Below, piece after piece: positions 63,018 to 64,000 of a stretch of DNA of 64,000 bases. This DNA comes from Epiperipatus broadwayi (taxonomy: Eukaryota; Onychophora; Udeonychophora; Euonychophora; Peripatidae), in assembly GCA_028023455.1 (NCBI GenBank), contig JAQFVV010000030.1, positions 7,706,501 through 7,770,500 on the forward strand, read 5' to 3'. The first letter of the stretch is position 1; each line of letters begins with the position of its first letter. Under the pieces are notes generated by a model. It ran no database searches and had not been told where the DNA came from. It worked only from the letters and a program-made list of their open reading frames with translations. A program made the translations under genes and the position numbers.

Positions 63018-63199
63018 TATTGAATGAGTAGGCACTAGATAGGGATTTTATGCACAAGCCTTCTGGCATCCATTGATTGCTCTCGTTAGTGCAAGATGGC
63101 ACTACTATATGGAGAGTTTTGCTGTATTTTGAATTGTTTAATAACAATTATTGTGCTAGTATGAGATAGTGATCATGTGATGTTTAATAATAATAATAA

Positions 63200-64000
63200 T
63201 GTAACAGTCATATTTGAACATCCACGCAACAAAATCCAGAGTTTTGGTAAATTATACCAAGGCTGATCTAGATGAGGGTTTGAGACCAAATCTGACCGCA
63301 CCTCAGCTCCTTCACCAACACTCCCTGACTTACTACCTTATGAATAACATATATGAGGTTACACTCGTAATCTCTCAATTTCCGCACCGGCAATAGCAAA
63401 GGGTAAAACGAGAGACTCGGGGATATTTAACTAAATGTTTTCTAGCTTAACCAAACACACTCACACAACCTATGGCTGATTATCTAATGCATATAAAATC
63501 ATTATGGATGGTGGTTTAATATAAATAAAGTGAATAATACTGCAGACGTTAATAGATTTTAAAATTATTTAATATTGACAAAACACAAACAATAACAATT
63601 AAATATACTGAATATTCCACTCGCAGGTGGGATTGTGAAAATATGAACTACACGTTCTGTAATCAATTGTACTTAACGAACATTATTCTATTATATCGTT
63701 TATACGTTAATAATTATTTTACGTCTATACTGATGTCTAAATTATGTCTGCCCTTCCTACTCAGTATGTTAAGGGTTAAACTCTAAGAGAGTGGGAACTT
63801 TATACAATGTGTACTTAAATTTATCATTACGCGATGAGCAGACAATGTGCTCTTTATGTAGGTATTCTTAGATAAACTAAATCTTAGGTTCAGATCAATG
63901 CTGAACTATTAATATACAGCAGATGAACTGGCGTTTTGTAGCATAACTTCTGAGGCTATGGCGCTATGCAAATTACATCAGATGCGGCTTGAATGTGCTT
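63200..64000 (-). mobile_element. LTR-C copy 3, running off the window
   Basis: On the minus strand it ends CTGTTACA at 63200. It aligns with the last 300 bp or more of copy 1: ACTCTGGATTTTGTTG, CCTCATCTAGATCAGCC, GGTAGTAAGTCA, CCTCATATATG, GAGTCTCTCG. Its 5' end lies beyond 64000. Family B copy 6 sits directly against its end. Confidence 0.75.

Larger units (their letters stand above)
61951..63199. mobile_element. Family B locus, copy 6: best-preserved hammerhead repeat
   Basis: Two plus units lie head to tail (CTCTCC at 61985 and 62448, step 463 bp), the second ending at about 62609. Then come two minus units (GGAGAG at 62646 and 63111, step 465 bp), giving a large palindrome. An ATAATAATAAT tract borders both ends (61951-61961 and 63187-63200), a plausible target duplication. 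Hammerhead-like motifs are at 62084, 62547 (minus) and 62977 (plus). The short open frames here are repeat-derived. No reverse transcriptase is present, so it is non-autonomous. Confidence 0.85.

Noticed and set aside
1-64000. CRISPR array, prokaryotic operons, phage genes
   Set aside because: No regularly spaced short repeats and no compact gene order. All coding remnants are eukaryotic transposons.

Overview
The window looks like a gene-poor, repeat-dense stretch of an AT-rich animal genome (about 70% A+T by eye). I found no intact host gene, no convincing multi-exon gene model and no functional tRNA or rRNA gene. Almost everything recognisable is a mobile element, mostly broken and often nested. 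Ty3/gypsy, hAT, tRNA-derived SINEs, MITEs and hammerhead-bearing repeats that resemble Penelope-like elements together point to a metazoan. I cannot name the phylum.

Layout. 1-700: end of a palindromic repeat (family B) and a 240-bp MITE in a (TA)n tract. 3.48-8.83 kb: one degenerate hAT transposase on the minus strand, split by a 2.82-kb LTR-like element (LTR-A) and by a family B palindrome. 9.6-11.6 kb: 3' end of a retroelement with a 1.38-kb LTR (LTR-C). 12.6-13.9 kb and 17.4-19.6 kb: minus-strand gag and pol remnants, separated by LTR-A copy 1. 21.3-24.5 kb: LTR-A copy 2, then a 6-kb decayed gypsy gag-pol on the plus strand (24.6-30.7 kb). 32.1-33.6 kb: a DNA transposon with 8-bp target duplications, followed by LTR-C copy 2. 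37-45 kb: a tRNA-like SINE, more family B copies, a 1.44-kb foldback element and two MITEs. 48.3-54.4 kb: LTR-A copy 3 carrying a 2.99-kb inserted element, which holds a head-to-head tRNA-like repeat pair. 55-64 kb: (TA)n, a near-perfect palindrome, a SINE with a 21-bp target duplication, poly-C/poly-G repeats, a hAT MITE, the best family B locus and LTR-C running off the end.

The most interesting signal is in family B. Each roughly 460-bp unit carries a motif of about 41 nt with the layout of a minimal type I hammerhead ribozyme: CTGATGA, a short stem II, GAAAC, palindromic ACTAGT, cleavage triplet GTC, and a stem I that pairs across the site. Stem II varies between copies while usually staying paired. 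Units lie head-to-tail and in inverted pairs with target duplications of about 10 bp, which resembles Penelope-like elements or retrozymes. The assignment and any activity are inferred. The stem II closing pair is an unusual A-A.

What works together here is insertion history rather than a pathway. Flanking duplications and the interrupted hAT reading frame order some events: hAT first, then LTR-A and family B inside it; LTR-A copy 3 first, then the 2.99-kb element inside it.
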